A DNA stretch of 64,000 nt from Mameliella sp. CS4 (lineage in GTDB: Bacteria > Pseudomonadota > Alphaproteobacteria > Rhodobacterales > Rhodobacteraceae), in the NCBI RefSeq assembly GCF_019392335.1, contig NZ_JAHXRQ010000012.1:84670-148669 (forward strand), given 5' to 3'. The position numbers were made by a program, and so were the translations under genes. Below, in pieces: positions 45,074-54,944 of this stretch. Numbering within the stretch: the stretch's first letter is position 1; every line of letters begins with the position of its first letter. The notes under the pieces are model-generated. The model worked only from the letters and a program-made list of their open reading frames with translations, searched no databases and was not told the origin of the DNA.

Positions 45074-45333
45074 GTCGCGTGTTCCCTGGGGCTGTGACGA
45101 GGGTTCTGCCATGTGTCGGGTTAAGGAAGGGTTTTCCGACCTGCGCTCTTCCGGGCATTTGCTGCGCGAAAACGGTCCACTTGGGGACGATGGGGGCCTT
45201 GCCGGGGTCGCTGTGGTCTGACCCCGGGGTGACGCAGGCATTGCACGCTCTCTGGTCAAGTCCGATTGATCTGCGCTAAAGGTCAGGCTAACCAGTGTTT
45301 CCCGAGCACACTTGCATCAACGAGGGGCCTCCG

Positions 45334-45897
45334 ATGTCCGAAGACTTCGAACTCGATACAGACGATCTTACGCGCCGCATGGACGGCGCCATGTCCAACC
45401 TGCGCACGGAATTCGCCTCGTTGCGGACCGGGCGCGCCTCGGCCTCGATGCTGGAGCCGGTGCAGGTCGACGCCTATGGCCAGATGACGCCGATCAACCA
45501 AGTCGGCACCGTCAACGTCCCCGAGCCGCGCATGGTCACGATCAACGTCTGGGACAAGGGCCTGGTCGGCAAGGTCGAAAAGGCGATCCGCGAGTCGGGC
45601 CTTGGCATCAACCCGCAGCTGAACGGCACCATCATCATGCTGCCGATCCCCGAGCTGAACGAGGAACGCCGCAAGGAACTGACCAAGGTGGCGGCGCAAT
45701 ATGCTGAACATGCCCGCGTGTCGATCCGCAACCTGCGCCGCGACGGCATGGACCAGATCAAGAAGGCCAAGGCCGACGGCATGTCCGAGGACGACCAGAG
45801 GATCTGGGAGACGGAAGTGCAGAACCTGACCGACACCTACATCAAGAAGGTCGACGAGGCTCTGGAGACCAAGCAGGAAGAAATCATGCAGGTTTGA
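45334..45897 (+). CDS. frr: Ribosome recycling factor
   Basis: A 187-residue factor that splits post-termination ribosomes together with EF-G. Conserved stretches are [30 protein letters not shown], the two-helix arm, and [29 protein letters not shown]. The ATG at 45334 has GAGGGGCC upstream. It starts the long conserved envelope cluster, though a 338-base gap separates it from uppS. Confidence 0.97.
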   Translation: MSEDFELDTDDLTRRMDGAMSNLRTEFASLRTGRASASMLEPVQVDAYGQMTPINQVGTVNVPEPRMVTINVWDKGLVGKVEKAIRESGLGINPQLNGTIIMLPIPELNEERRKELTKVAAQYAEHARVSIRNLRRDGMDQIKKAKADGMSEDDQRIWETEVQNLTDTYIKKVDEALETKQEEIMQV

Positions 45898-46235
45898 TCG
45901 CCGCACCTCGCGCAGCGAGGCGAACCCTCCGGTGGAGGTTTCGGGCGGTCAAAGGGCAGAGCCCCGGAAGGATCGCCGTCTATTGCGGCGCGCGATCCGG
46001 TCTTACGCAGGTCCCGGCGGCACTCATCGCCGCCGGCGAGGATGACCGGGTGCCTGGCACGCCGAAATCCCGGCCTCACCGGCGGCATCCTCTTGCCTGT
46101 GGCCTGTCCTCGGCACAGTGGCGCCTTTTCCATCGCGCAAAACTGGATTAGTCAGCCGCCGATATGTTTGCTTTGGATCGGCCGCCGGGATGATCTATGA
46201 GTGAGACCGCGCATTTCGCCTTGGAAGGGAATTTG
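45898..46235 (+). other. Intergenic region between frr and uppS with terminator-like stem-loops
   Basis: No gene is supported here. Just after frr, CCTCGC/GCGAGG (45906-45911 with 45915-45920) and CCTCC/GGAGG (45926-45930 with 45934-45938, followed by TTTC) could end the frr transcript. The rest must hold the uppS promoter. An alternative uppS start at 46197 lies in this stretch. Confidence 0.55.
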
Positions 46236-46961
46236 ATGGCCAGACCGATGCTCGAGACCCTGGGACCCAGGCACGTGGCCATCATCATGGATGGCAACGG
46301 CCGTTGGGCGACGATGCGGGGCCGTCCGCGCCTGTTCGGCCATCACGCCGGCGCCCGCCGCGTGCGCGAGGTGGTCGAGGCCTGCCCGGACTACGGCGTG
46401 AAATACCTGACCATCTTTGCCTTCTCGACAGAGAACTGGAAACGCACCCAGGTTGAGGTGGCCGGGCTGATGAGCCTTTTCCGGCGCTACATCATGAAAG
46501 AGATGCAGGCCTTCGTGAAGGAAAACGTCCGCGTGCGCTTTATCGGTGACCGACCCCGGCTGGACGCCAAGCTGCGCGCGCTGATGGACGAGGCCGAGGA
46601 TTTCACCAAGCATTGCACCGGCGTCAACCTGACCATCGCGCTGAACTACGGCGGGCGGGACGAGGTGGCGCGCGCCGCGCAACGCCTGGCGATGGACGTG
46701 AAGGAGGGCAAGCTGGATCCGGCAGAGATCGACGTGGAAACCCTGCCGCGCTATCTGGACACCTGTTTCCTGCCCGATCCCGACCTTGTGGTGCGCACCA
46801 GCGGAGAGGCGCGGATCTCCAACTTTCTGCTCTGGCAGTCGGCCTATGCCGAGTATGAATTCATCGACACGCTCTGGCCGGATTTCACGCCCGAGGAACT
46901 GGGCCGCCTCTGCGCCGCCTTTGGCGGGCGCGACCGGCGATACGGTGCCGTAAAGGCATGA
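46236..46961 (+). CDS. uppS: Isoprenyl transferase (undecaprenyl diphosphate synthase)
   Basis: A 241-residue cis-prenyltransferase that makes the C55 lipid carrier for peptidoglycan and O-antigen. Motifs: HVAIIMDGNGRWA with the catalytic Asp, GHHAGARRVREVVEAC, FAFSTENWKR, and RTSGEARISNFLLWQSAYAEYEF. The ATG at 46236 has a very good GGAAGGGA six bases upstream; an in-frame ATG at 46197 has no ribosome site and would add 13 residues. Coupled to cdsA by an ATGA overlap (46958-46961). Confidence 0.94.
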   Translation: MARPMLETLGPRHVAIIMDGNGRWATMRGRPRLFGHHAGARRVREVVEACPDYGVKYLTIFAFSTENWKRTQVEVAGLMSLFRRYIMKEMQAFVKENVRVRFIGDRPRLDAKLRALMDEAEDFTKHCTGVNLTIALNYGGRDEVARAAQRLAMDVKEGKLDPAEIDVETLPRYLDTCFLPDPDLVVRTSGEARISNFLLWQSAYAEYEFIDTLWPDFTPEELGRLCAAFGGRDRRYGAVKA

Positions 46962-47743
46962 GCAAGCCGCGCTGGGACGATCTTGCACCGCGGCTGCTCT
47001 CCGCAGCGGCGATGATTGCCATCGGGGCCGCCGCGGTCTGGTTGGGCGGGATCTGGTTTCACCTGCTGATCGCGGCGATCTGCGGCGGCATGGTCTGGGA
47101 ACTTGTGCACCTGTGTGATCGCGGGCGGACACGCAGCCGGAACATCCTGGCCTCTGCCGCCTTTGTGGTTGCCCTTGTGGCCATCGAGCTGCCGCCTGCC
47201 TTTGCGCTGCCGCTGCTGATGCTGCCCTCGATGTTGGGCTTTTCGCGAATGGAACATGGCGGCGTGACCTATGCGGTCTTTACCGCGCTGATCCTTTTGG
47301 CGGGTTACGCGATGATGGACCTGCGCGACGAATTCGGCCTGGTCTGGATGCTCTGGCTGATGGTGGTCGTGGTGGTGACGGATGTGGCGGGCTATTTCGC
47401 CGGTCGCACCTTTGGCGGGCCCAAGTTCTGGCCCCGCGTCAGCCCGTCCAAGACCTGGTCGGGCACGGCTGCGGGCTGGGCCGGGGCGGCGGTGGTTGGG
47501 CTGATCTTTGCCGGGATGACACAGGCGGGCATGGGCTTGATCGGTGTCTCGGTCGCGGTCAGCATGGCCTCGCAGATCGGGGACATCGCCGAAAGTGCGA
47601 TCAAGCGGCGCGCCGGTGTCAAGGACAGCTCGAACCTGCTGCCCGGGCACGGTGGGTTGATGGACCGGTTCGACGGGATGCTGGGCGCGGCGGTCTTTAT
47701 CGTGATCGCAGGCCAGGTCGCAGGGTTTCCGGGGGCGCTATGA
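46958..47743 (+). CDS. cdsA: Phosphatidate cytidylyltransferase
   Basis: A 261-residue multi-pass membrane enzyme that makes CDP-diacylglycerol, the branch point for phospholipids. The family signature is intact: SQIGDIAESAIKRRAGVKDSSNLLPGHGGLMDRFD (about 208-242). About seven hydrophobic segments are visible. Overlaps uppS at the start and dxr at the end, so the three are translated as a block. Confidence 0.95.
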   Translation: MSKPRWDDLAPRLLSAAAMIAIGAAAVWLGGIWFHLLIAAICGGMVWELVHLCDRGRTRSRNILASAAFVVALVAIELPPAFALPLLMLPSMLGFSRMEHGGVTYAVFTALILLAGYAMMDLRDEFGLVWMLWLMVVVVVTDVAGYFAGRTFGGPKFWPRVSPSKTWSGTAAGWAGAAVVGLIFAGMTQAGMGLIGVSVAVSMASQIGDIAESAIKRRAGVKDSSNLLPGHGGLMDRFDGMLGAAVFIVIAGQVAGFPGAL

Positions 47744-48918
47744 CCGTGGGCGACAGGCGCAGGGTGTCCATCTTTGGCGCGACCGGGTCGATTGGCCAGA
47801 ATACCATCGACCTGATTGCACGTGACCGGGATGCGTTCGAGGTGGTGGCCCTGACCGGGGGCGCCAACGTGGCGCAACTGGCCCGCGATGCGCGGATGCT
47901 TGGTGCTCAGGTCGCTGTGACCGCGCATGAGGACCGGCTGGAGGATCTGCGCACGGCACTTGCGGGGGCCGGCGTCGAGGCGGCGGCGGGCCGGTGTGCG
48001 CTGATAGAGGCGGCGACACGTCCCGCCGACTGGGTCATGTCCGCCATCGTCGGCGCCGCGGGACTGGAACCGGGGCTGCGCGCGCTGGAACAGGGGGCGA
48101 CGCTGGCGCTGGCCAACAAGGAAAGCATGGTCTGCGCCGGTCCCTTGATGCTGCGCACGGCGCGGGAAAACGCCGCGCAACTGCTGCCGGTGGACAGCGA
48201 ACATTCCGCCGTCTTCCAGGCCCTGATCGGTGAGGATCTGGACGCGGTCGAACGGGTGATCATCACCGCCTCGGGCGGGGCCTTCCGCGACTGGCCGCTG
48301 GAGGACCTGGCGCGGGCGACGCCGGAACAGGCGGCCACGCACCCCAACTGGGCGATGGGGCAAAGGATCACCATCGACAGCGCGTCGATGTTCAACAAGG
48401 CGCTGGAACTGATTGAAACGCGGGAGTTTTTCGGTCTCGATCCTGAAAAGATCGAAACCGTTGTGCACCCGGAATCGATGATTCACGCGCTTGTCGGTTT
48501 CAACGACGGGGCGCTGATGGCGCATGTCGGCCCGCCGGACATGCGCCATGCCATCGGGTTTGCCCTCAACCATCCGACGCGCAAGGCGCTGCCGGTCGAG
48601 CGTCTGGATCTTGTCAAGCTGGGGCAACTGACCTTCCGTGCGCCGTGCGAGACGCGCTGGCCCGCGCTGCGGCTGGCCCGCGAGGTGATGCAGGCGGGGG
48701 GCCTCATGGGCGCTGTGTTCAACGCCGCCAAGGAAACCGCGCTGGACGGGTTCATCGAGGGGCGCATTCCCTTCACCCGCATGGCGGGCGTCGTCGAAGA
48801 GGTTCTCTCCCGGCTTTCGTCGCAGGCGGGTCACAATGCTGCCGGTATTACTCTTGATAAGGTCAGCGAAGCAGACCATCTCGCACGGGAAGAGGCCCTT
48901 GCGGTGATGCAAGGCTAA
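47740..48918 (+). CDS. dxr: 1-deoxy-D-xylulose-5-phosphate reductoisomerase
   Basis: A 392-residue NADPH-dependent enzyme of the MEP isoprenoid pathway (first committed step). NADPH loop VSIFGATGSIGQNTIDLI is at the start. Catalytic and metal residues lie in ALANKESMVCAG, LPVDSEHSAVFQ, TASGGAFRDW, ITIDSASMFNKALELIE and HPESMIHALV. It feeds the prenyl units that UppS polymerises, which explains the gene order. Confidence 0.96.
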   Translation: MTVGDRRRVSIFGATGSIGQNTIDLIARDRDAFEVVALTGGANVAQLARDARMLGAQVAVTAHEDRLEDLRTALAGAGVEAAAGRCALIEAATRPADWVMSAIVGAAGLEPGLRALEQGATLALANKESMVCAGPLMLRTARENAAQLLPVDSEHSAVFQALIGEDLDAVERVIITASGGAFRDWPLEDLARATPEQAATHPNWAMGQRITIDSASMFNKALELIETREFFGLDPEKIETVVHPESMIHALVGFNDGALMAHVGPPDMRHAIGFALNHPTRKALPVERLDLVKLGQLTFRAPCETRWPALRLAREVMQAGGLMGAVFNAAKETALDGFIEGRIPFTRMAGVVEEVLSRLSSQAGHNAAGITLDKVSEADHLAREEALAVMQG

Positions 48919-48938
48919 ACATTGAGTGGAGTGGCAGT

Positions 48939-50279
48939 TTGGACCTGACGACCTTGATCCCGCAGTTTGGCGGCGCCCTTTGGACCGTGATCTTTTTCGT
49001 GGTCGCGCTGTCGGTGATCATCGCGGTACATGAATACGGCCATTTCATCGTCGGCAAGAAGACCGGCATTTTCCCCGAGGTGTTTTCCCTCGGCTTCGGT
49101 CCGGTACTCTGGTCGCGGGTCGACCGCGACGGCACCGTCTGGCAATTGGCGGCGATCCCTTTCGGCGGCTACGTGAAATTCCGCGGCGATGCCAATGCCT
49201 CGGGCGGGGTCGACGAGGACGCGATAGAGGGGCTGGACGAGGCGGAAATGCGTTCGACCATGGCCGGGGCTCCGCTCTGGGCGCGCGCCGCCACGGTGGC
49301 CGCCGGTCCGATCTTCAACTTCGTCCTCTCCATCGCGATTTTTGCCGGGGTCCTGATGTTCCGGGGCGAGATCATGGAACCGCTGACGGTGGGCGAGCTG
49401 CGCCCGCTGCCGGTCGAACAGCAACTGCAGCCCGGCGACACGATCCTTGCCATCGAGGGCGCGCCGCTGCCCGATTCCGCTGATGGCACGATGGGCGCCT
49501 ATTTCGACGCGCTGCCGCAGGAAGAACAGCTGGATTACACCGTGCGCCGTGACGGGCGCGAGATGACCGTCGCCGGCCCCTATACCTATCCGCCGCTGGC
49601 CACCCAGATCGCCCCGCGATCCGCCGCCAGCGATGCAGGGCTCAGGGCAGGGGACGTGATCACCGAGGTCGATGGCACGCCGATCTATGCCTTTGCAGAG
49701 CTGAAAGAGCGGGTCGAAGGCTCTGAAGGGGCGACGCTGCAACTGACGGTCTGGCGCGATGGTGAGATCCTGGACAAGGAAATGACCCCGCGCCGGGTAG
49801 ACGAACCGCAGCCCGATGGCGGGTTCCAAACCTTCTACCGGATCGGGATCGTGGGCGGCGTGGCCTTTGAGCCGGCGACGGAGGCGGCCGGTTTCGGCAG
49901 TGCGCTGACAGGCGGTGTGGCACAGGTCGGCCGGATCGTCGAAGGCTCGCTTTCCGGTCTGTGGCACATGGCCACGGGTGCGATCAGCACCTGCAACCTG
50001 TCGGGGCCCATCGGCATCGCCGAGACCAGCGGCGACATGGCCAGCCAGGGCACTGCGAATTTCATCTGGTTCATCGCCGTGCTCAGCACTGCGGTTGGCT
50101 TGCTGAACCTCTTCCCGGTGCCGGTGCTGGATGGGGGCCACCTGGTGTTTTTCGCCTATGAGGCCGTGGCCGGCCGTCCGCCCAGCGACCGCGCGCTCAA
50201 GGTGCTGATGTCGATCGGCCTGACGCTGGTGCTGGGACTCATGGTCTTTGCCCTGTCGAACGACCTTTTCTGCCCCTGA
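48939..50279 (+). CDS. rseP: RIP metalloprotease RseP
   Basis: A 446-residue inner-membrane zinc protease that cleaves anti-sigma factors and remnant signal peptides. The active site HEYGH is in the first membrane segment (VIIAVHEYGHFIVGKKTG). A PDZ region lies at about 200-290 (SDAGLRAGDVITEVDGTPIYAFAELKERV) and the third ligand is in LNLFPVPVLDGGHLVFF. The start is TTG at 48939 behind GGAG at 48927-48930; no ATG fits the first helix. Confidence 0.95.
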   Translation: MDLTTLIPQFGGALWTVIFFVVALSVIIAVHEYGHFIVGKKTGIFPEVFSLGFGPVLWSRVDRDGTVWQLAAIPFGGYVKFRGDANASGGVDEDAIEGLDEAEMRSTMAGAPLWARAATVAAGPIFNFVLSIAIFAGVLMFRGEIMEPLTVGELRPLPVEQQLQPGDTILAIEGAPLPDSADGTMGAYFDALPQEEQLDYTVRRDGREMTVAGPYTYPPLATQIAPRSAASDAGLRAGDVITEVDGTPIYAFAELKERVEGSEGATLQLTVWRDGEILDKEMTPRRVDEPQPDGGFQTFYRIGIVGGVAFEPATEAAGFGSALTGGVAQVGRIVEGSLSGLWHMATGAISTCNLSGPIGIAETSGDMASQGTANFIWFIAVLSTAVGLLNLFPVPVLDGGHLVFFAYEAVAGRPPSDRALKVLMSIGLTLVLGLMVFALSNDLFCP

Positions 50280-50377
50280 GGGCAGGCGCCTGACACATTC
50301 CTGGCAGGGGTTTGCCCAACTCCTGCCTGAATCACCCGGTAGTGCTGTGCCCGCACACGCAACCGAGGACCGATTCC

Positions 50378-50509
50378 ATGACCGCGATCCAAGCCGGATA
50401 CCGAAGCATGAGCCTGCTGGTGACCATCAACTGGGACCGTTTGCTGTATATCTGCACCATCGTCTTCGCCTTGTTTTTCGGGGGCTGGCTGGGGTCCGTC
50501 CTGCACTAG
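50378..50509 (+). CDS. Small membrane protein, 43 residues
   Basis: An ATG at 50378 preceded by GAGGA (spacing about nine) opens a 43-residue frame. It ends in one hydrophobic segment (LLYICTIVFALFFGGWLGSVLH, about 22-43). It lies between rseP and bamA on the same strand. It looks like a tail-anchored single-pass inner-membrane peptide. No family is recognised. The good ribosome site and position in a conserved cluster argue for a real gene, but this needs comparative support. Confidence 0.6.
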   Translation: MTAIQAGYRSMSLLVTINWDRLLYICTIVFALFFGGWLGSVLH

Positions 50510-50591
50510 TCGCTGACGGGCGACAGTTGCTCAAATTCGCGACCCCGAGCTTTTGACAAGTACGGGCATTCCCGATACTCACGACTCCGGG

Positions 50592-52988
50592 ATGTCAAAG
50601 TGGATTGCGAAAATGGCAAAGGTCATTTCCGCGCGTAAAGCGCCGGGTCTTGCAAGGGGTTATCAGGTTGCCAACGCGACTCGGGCGGTGTGCCTGAGTT
50701 TTGCCGTGGCAATGGGGGCTGGGGTCGCCACAATGCCCCAGGTCGCCTACGCCCAGAGCTATGTCTTCAACTCGGTCAACATCGAGGGCAACCGCCGGGT
50801 CGAACCGGGCACGATCCTCTCTTACGCCGGAATCGCACGCGGACAGCGGGTTTCCGCCGCCGAACTCAACGACGCCTACCAGCGTATCCTCGGCTCCGGT
50901 CTGTTCGAGACCGTCGAGATTGTCCCGCAGGGATCGCGCCTGACCATCCGCGTTGTCGAATATCCCACGATCAACCGCATCACCTTCGAGGGCAACCGCC
51001 GCATCAAGGACGAGGACCTGGCGCAGGCGATCCAGTCCCAGTCGCGCCGCGTCTTCAGCCCCCGCGTGGCAGAGGCCGACGCCCTTGCGGTCAGCCGTGC
51101 CTACGAAGTGCAGGGCCGCCTTGCCGCCCGCGTGAGCCCCAAGGTCATCCGTCGCAGCGACAACCGTGTCGACCTGGTCTTCGAAGTCTTCGAAGGCGGT
51201 GTCGCCGAGGTCGAGCGCATCGGTTTTGTCGGCAACGGCAAGTATTCCGACCGCCGCCTGCGCCGCGTGCTTGAGACGAAGCAGGCCGGATTGCTGCGCG
51301 CCGTGATCCGCAAGGACACCTTCATCGAGGACCGTCTGGAATTCGACAAGCAGTTGCTGCGCGACTTCTACGCTTCGCGCGGCTACGTCGATTTCCGCAT
51401 CACCGGCGTGAACGCCGAGCTGAGCCAGGAACGCGATGCCTATTTCGTGACGATCAATGTCGAGGAAGGGCAACAGTTCAAGGTCGGCGAGGTGACCGTC
51501 ACCTCTGACCTGTCCGACGTCGATGCCGAGACGTTCAGCAGCAAGCTGCGCCTGCGCAAGGGCAAGGTCTATTCGCCGACCCTGGTCGAGAACGAGATCG
51601 CCCGGCTTGAAAAGCTGGCGGTGAACCTCGGGCTCAACTTCGTGCGGGTCGAGCCGCGGGTCACCCGCAATGATCGTGACCTGTCGCTGGATGTCGATTT
51701 CCGCCTCGTGCGCGGCGAACGCATCTTCATCGAGCGCATCGACATCGAGGGCAACAGCACCACGCTTGACCGCGTGATCCGCCGCCAGTTCGAGGTGGTC
51801 GAAGGCGACCCGTTCAACCCGCGTGCGATCCGCGAAAGCGCGGAACGCATCCGCGCGCTCGGCTTCTTCAACAAGGCCGATGTCGATGCCCGCGAAGGCT
51901 CCAGCCCGCAGCAGGTGATCATCGACGTGGACGTCGAGGAAAAACCGACCGGCTCCATCAGCTTCGGTGGCTCCTACTCGACACAGAACGGCTTTGGCGC
52001 GGCCTTCAGCTTTTCCGAGCGCAACTTCCTGGGGCGCGGCCAGGCCTTCAGCTTCCGGATCAACACCGCCGCAGATACCCAGCAATACGGGCTGCGGTTT
52101 GTCGAGCCCGGGCTCTTTGGCCGTGATCTCTCTCTGGGCTTCACCCTTGCCTACACTGAGACCGACAACGACAACGCCGTCTTCGACACGACCACCGGCG
52201 TGTTCCAGCCTTTCCTGGAATTCCCCGTGGCAGAGCAGGCGCGCCTTCAGCTGCGCTATTCGCTGGACTACGGCGAAATCACCAGCGTGGACGCCGGTGT
52301 TGGCGGCATTGTGACCGCCGAAGCCGCAGAGGGTGAGCGTTTCGACAGCTCGCTGGGCTATACCTACATCTTCGACACCGAGCGCAAGGGGCTTGACCCG
52401 AACACCCGCTACCGGTTCGAGTTTGGACAGGATTTTGCCGGGCTGGGCGGCGACACGACCTTCGTCAAGACCAGCGCAAAGGCGATCGCCCAGACAATGG
52501 TCTGGAACGAGGAAGTCACCCTGCGTGCGACGCTGGAAGGCGGCGCGCTGAACTATACCAAGGGCGACAGCCGTGTGACCGACCGCTTCCTGCTGGGGCC
52601 TGACGTCATGCGCGGGTTCACCACGGGCGGCATTGGCCCGCGCGAGATCGGTCCGGGCGGGATCGACGACTCGCTTGGGGGCAACTTCTACGCGGTGGCC
52701 CGCTTTGAGGCGGAATTCCCGCTGGGCCTGCCCGAGGAATACGGAATCACCGGTGGCCTCTTCTACGACATCGGCTCTGTCTGGGGCCTCAGTGACGCGA
52801 CCAAGAACAAGGTCGGCGCGGGGAATACCGTTGTGTCGACGGGGTTCGACGCGCGGCATGTGGTCGGTTTCTCGATCTTCTGGAAGAGTGCGATCGGCCC
52901 GCTGCGGCTGAACTTCACCGAGGCGCTGCAGAAGTCCAAGTGGGATGAGCCGCAGAACTTCAACCTGACGATCTCGACCCAGTTCTGA
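50592..52988 (+). CDS. bamA: Outer membrane protein assembly factor BamA
   Basis: A 798-residue outer-membrane protein that folds and inserts beta-barrel proteins. An N-terminal export signal (ending PQVAYA) is followed by five POTRA domains (about 40-420; for example FNSVNIEGNRRVEPGTILSYAGI and IERIDIEGNSTTLDRVIRRQFEVVEGD). Then comes the 16-strand barrel, with the loop-6 VRGF equivalent read as MRGFTTGGIGPRE, and a final Phe (LTISTQF). The ATG at 50592 was preferred to an upstream TTG; an ATG at 50613 is also possible, so the start is the least certain point. Confidence 0.95.
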   Translation: MSKWIAKMAKVISARKAPGLARGYQVANATRAVCLSFAVAMGAGVATMPQVAYAQSYVFNSVNIEGNRRVEPGTILSYAGIARGQRVSAAELNDAYQRILGSGLFETVEIVPQGSRLTIRVVEYPTINRITFEGNRRIKDEDLAQAIQSQSRRVFSPRVAEADALAVSRAYEVQGRLAARVSPKVIRRSDNRVDLVFEVFEGGVAEVERIGFVGNGKYSDRRLRRVLETKQAGLLRAVIRKDTFIEDRLEFDKQLLRDFYASRGYVDFRITGVNAELSQERDAYFVTINVEEGQQFKVGEVTVTSDLSDVDAETFSSKLRLRKGKVYSPTLVENEIARLEKLAVNLGLNFVRVEPRVTRNDRDLSLDVDFRLVRGERIFIERIDIEGNSTTLDRVIRRQFEVVEGDPFNPRAIRESAERIRALGFFNKADVDAREGSSPQQVIIDVDVEEKPTGSISFGGSYSTQNGFGAAFSFSERNFLGRGQAFSFRINTAADTQQYGLRFVEPGLFGRDLSLGFTLAYTETDNDNAVFDTTTGVFQPFLEFPVAEQARLQLRYSLDYGEITSVDAGVGGIVTAEAAEGERFDSSLGYTYIFDTERKGLDPNTRYRFEFGQDFAGLGGDTTFVKTSAKAIAQTMVWNEEVTLRATLEGGALNYTKGDSRVTDRFLLGPDVMRGFTTGGIGPREIGPGGIDDSLGGNFYAVARFEAEFPLGLPEEYGITGGLFYDIGSVWGLSDATKNKVGAGNTVVSTGFDARHVVGFSIFWKSAIGPLRLNFTEALQKSKWDEPQNFNLTISTQF

Positions 52989-52995
52989 GGCAGGC

Positions 52996-53625
52996 GTGCG
53001 TCTGACCCTTCGTCTTGTTATCCTGCTGATGGCGCTTTGGGGCGTCGCGGCAGGGGCGCAGGGGCAGGGCGGCCCCTTGGCCTCCGCAGTTCCCCAGACC
53101 CCGATCCTTGTCATAGATTTCGAACGCGTCTTCGCCGAAAGCGCCTTTGGCCGCCGGGTGAACGAAGAGATCGAGCAGCAGGGCCGTGCGATTGCAGCGG
53201 AAAACCGCCAGATCGAGGCCGAGTTGATCGAGCAAGAGCGCGAGCTGACCGATTTGCGCCCGACCCTGGCACCGGATGAATTCCGCGCCCTGGCAGATGC
53301 CTTCGACGAGAAAGTGCAACGTCTGAGGGACGAACAGGACGCCAAGGCGCGCGCGCTTGGCGCCCGTACCGAAGAGGCGCGGCGCCGGTTTCTGACCGTG
53401 GCCCAGCCGGTGCTGGAAGGGCTGCTGCGCGAAGCCGGGGCGATGCTGATCCTTGAGCGGCGCACGGTTTTTGTCGCCGCCGATGCGATCGACGTCACCG
53501 ACCGCGCCATCGCCCTTATCGACTCTCAGATCGGGGACGGCACCCCGGCGGTTCCCGATCCCGTACCTGCCCCCGATCCCATCCCGGACCCGGAAACGCC
53601 AGAGCCGCCCCCCGGGCAGGATTGA
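52996..53625 (+). CDS. OmpH/Skp-family periplasmic chaperone
   Basis: A 209-residue exported protein starting at GTG (52996). Signal peptide [23 protein letters not shown] is followed by the Skp-type motif [20 protein letters not shown] and a long coiled coil (about 60-130, [20 protein letters not shown]). Skp binds unfolded outer-membrane proteins and hands them to BamA, encoded just upstream. The C-terminal 35 residues are an unusual Pro/Asp tail ([13 protein letters not shown]) not found in E. coli Skp. Confidence 0.9.
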   Translation: MRLTLRLVILLMALWGVAAGAQGQGGPLASAVPQTPILVIDFERVFAESAFGRRVNEEIEQQGRAIAAENRQIEAELIEQERELTDLRPTLAPDEFRALADAFDEKVQRLRDEQDAKARALGARTEEARRRFLTVAQPVLEGLLREAGAMLILERRTVFVAADAIDVTDRAIALIDSQIGDGTPAVPDPVPAPDPIPDPETPEPPPGQD

Positions 53626-53690
53626 CGGCATGCTTGCCCCCGCCCGCCGCCATTGCTAGGGGTGCGCCAAAACAAGAAAGGCCGCCAGTC

Positions 53691-54152
53691 ATGACAGACA
53701 CGCTTCTGAGCGCGGATATTCAGCTGATCCAGCGTATCCTGCCGCACCGTTATCCCTTTCTTCTGGTTGACCGCGTCGAAGAGATTGACGGCACTCAGTC
53801 GGCCCTCGGGATCAAGAACGTCACCATGAACGAGCCGCATTTCCAGGGCCATTTTCCCGGCCTGCCGATCATGCCCGGCGTCACCATCGTCGAGGCGATG
53901 GCCCAGACCGCCGCCGTCATGGTGGGGGTTGCGCTGGACATGGCGGACAAGGAGATGAAGGTCTATTTCATGTCCATCGACAAGTGCAAGTTCCGCCGCA
54001 AGGTGGTGCCCGGCGACCAGCTCAAGATGCGCCTGACGACCCTGCGCGGCAAGCCCGGCGGCAAGGTCTGGAAATTCGGCGGCGTGGCCGAGGTCGAGGG
54101 CGAGATGGCTGCCGAGGCCGAATTCACCGCGATGATGGATCTGCCGTCTTGA
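53691..54152 (+). CDS. fabZ: 3-hydroxyacyl-[acyl-carrier-protein] dehydratase FabZ
   Basis: A 153-residue hot-dog-fold dehydratase of fatty-acid synthesis that also draws on the acyl chains used for lipid A. The catalytic pair is H54 (FQGHFPG) and E68 ([11 protein letters not shown]). The ATG at 53691 follows GAAAGGCC. lpxD, usually just upstream, is absent. Its TGA overlaps the TTG start of lpxA. Confidence 0.95.
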   Translation: MTDTLLSADIQLIQRILPHRYPFLLVDRVEEIDGTQSALGIKNVTMNEPHFQGHFPGLPIMPGVTIVEAMAQTAAVMVGVALDMADKEMKVYFMSIDKCKFRRKVVPGDQLKMRLTTLRGKPGGKVWKFGGVAEVEGEMAAEAEFTAMMDLPS

Positions 54153-54937
54153 CCGACACCATGATCCATCCCTCCGCGGTGGTCGAAGAGGGTGCGGAAA
54201 TCGGGCAGGGCTGCGTGATCGGGCCGTTCTGCCACGTGGGGCCAGAGGTGATCCTGCACGACCGGGTCGAGCTGAAGAGCCATGTGGTTGCCACCGGCGC
54301 AACCCAGGTCGGCGAAGAGACACTGGTTTTCCCCTTCTCCGTGATCGGAGAGATCCCGCAGGATCTCAAGTTCCGGGGCGAAAAGACAAGCCTGGTGATC
54401 GGCGCCCGCAACCGCATCCGCGAACATGTCACCATGAACACCGGCACCGAGGGCGGCGGCGGCGTGACCCGCGTGGGGGATGACGGTCTGTTCATGGCCG
54501 GCTGTCACGTCGCCCATGACGCGCAGGTGGGCGACCGGGTGATCCTGGTCAACAATGCCGCGCTGGCCGGGCATTGCGTGATCGAGGACGACGTGATCAT
54601 CGGCGGCCTTTCCGGGGTGCATCAATGGGTGCGCATCGGGCGCGGTGCCATCATCGGCGCTGTGACGATGGTCACCAATGACGTGATCCCCTATGGCCTT
54701 GTGCAGGGGCCGCGTGGCAAGCTGGACGGGCTGAACCTCGTGGGGCTGAAACGCCGCGGGGTCAAGCGTTCGGACATCACGGCCCTGCGGGCCGCGTTTC
54801 AGATGCTGGCCCAGGGCGAAGGGGCCTTTCAGGACCGCGCGCGCCGCCTGGGCGACGAAACCCAGAGCGATTATGTCCGCGAGATCGTCAATTTCGTTCT
54901 CGGCGACAGTGATCGCAGTTTCCTGACACCGGGGTGA
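54149..54937 (+). CDS. lpxA: Acyl-ACP:UDP-N-acetylglucosamine O-acyltransferase
   Basis: A 262-residue left-handed beta-helix enzyme, the first step of lipid A synthesis. Hexapeptide repeats run from [21 protein letters not shown] onward. The catalytic His is in [13 protein letters not shown], and the C-terminal part has [19 protein letters not shown]. The start TTG at 54149 overlaps the fabZ stop and gives the usual family length; an ATG at 54161 is an alternative that drops four residues. Confidence 0.95.
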   Translation: MTDTMIHPSAVVEEGAEIGQGCVIGPFCHVGPEVILHDRVELKSHVVATGATQVGEETLVFPFSVIGEIPQDLKFRGEKTSLVIGARNRIREHVTMNTGTEGGGGVTRVGDDGLFMAGCHVAHDAQVGDRVILVNNAALAGHCVIEDDVIIGGLSGVHQWVRIGRGAIIGAVTMVTNDVIPYGLVQGPRGKLDGLNLVGLKRRGVKRSDITALRAAFQMLAQGEGAFQDRARRLGDETQSDYVREIVNFVLGDSDRSFLTPG

Positions 54938-54944
54938 TCGACCC

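Noticed and set aside
50595..53510. 971-codon minus-strand frame opposite bamA and skp
   Set aside because: It spans two real genes with clear signal peptides, POTRA and Skp motifs; the frame is a codon-bias artefact.
54153..54160. lpxA starting only at the ATG 54161
   Set aside because: The TTG at 54149 overlaps the fabZ stop and gives the usual length; kept as an alternative, not as the main call.
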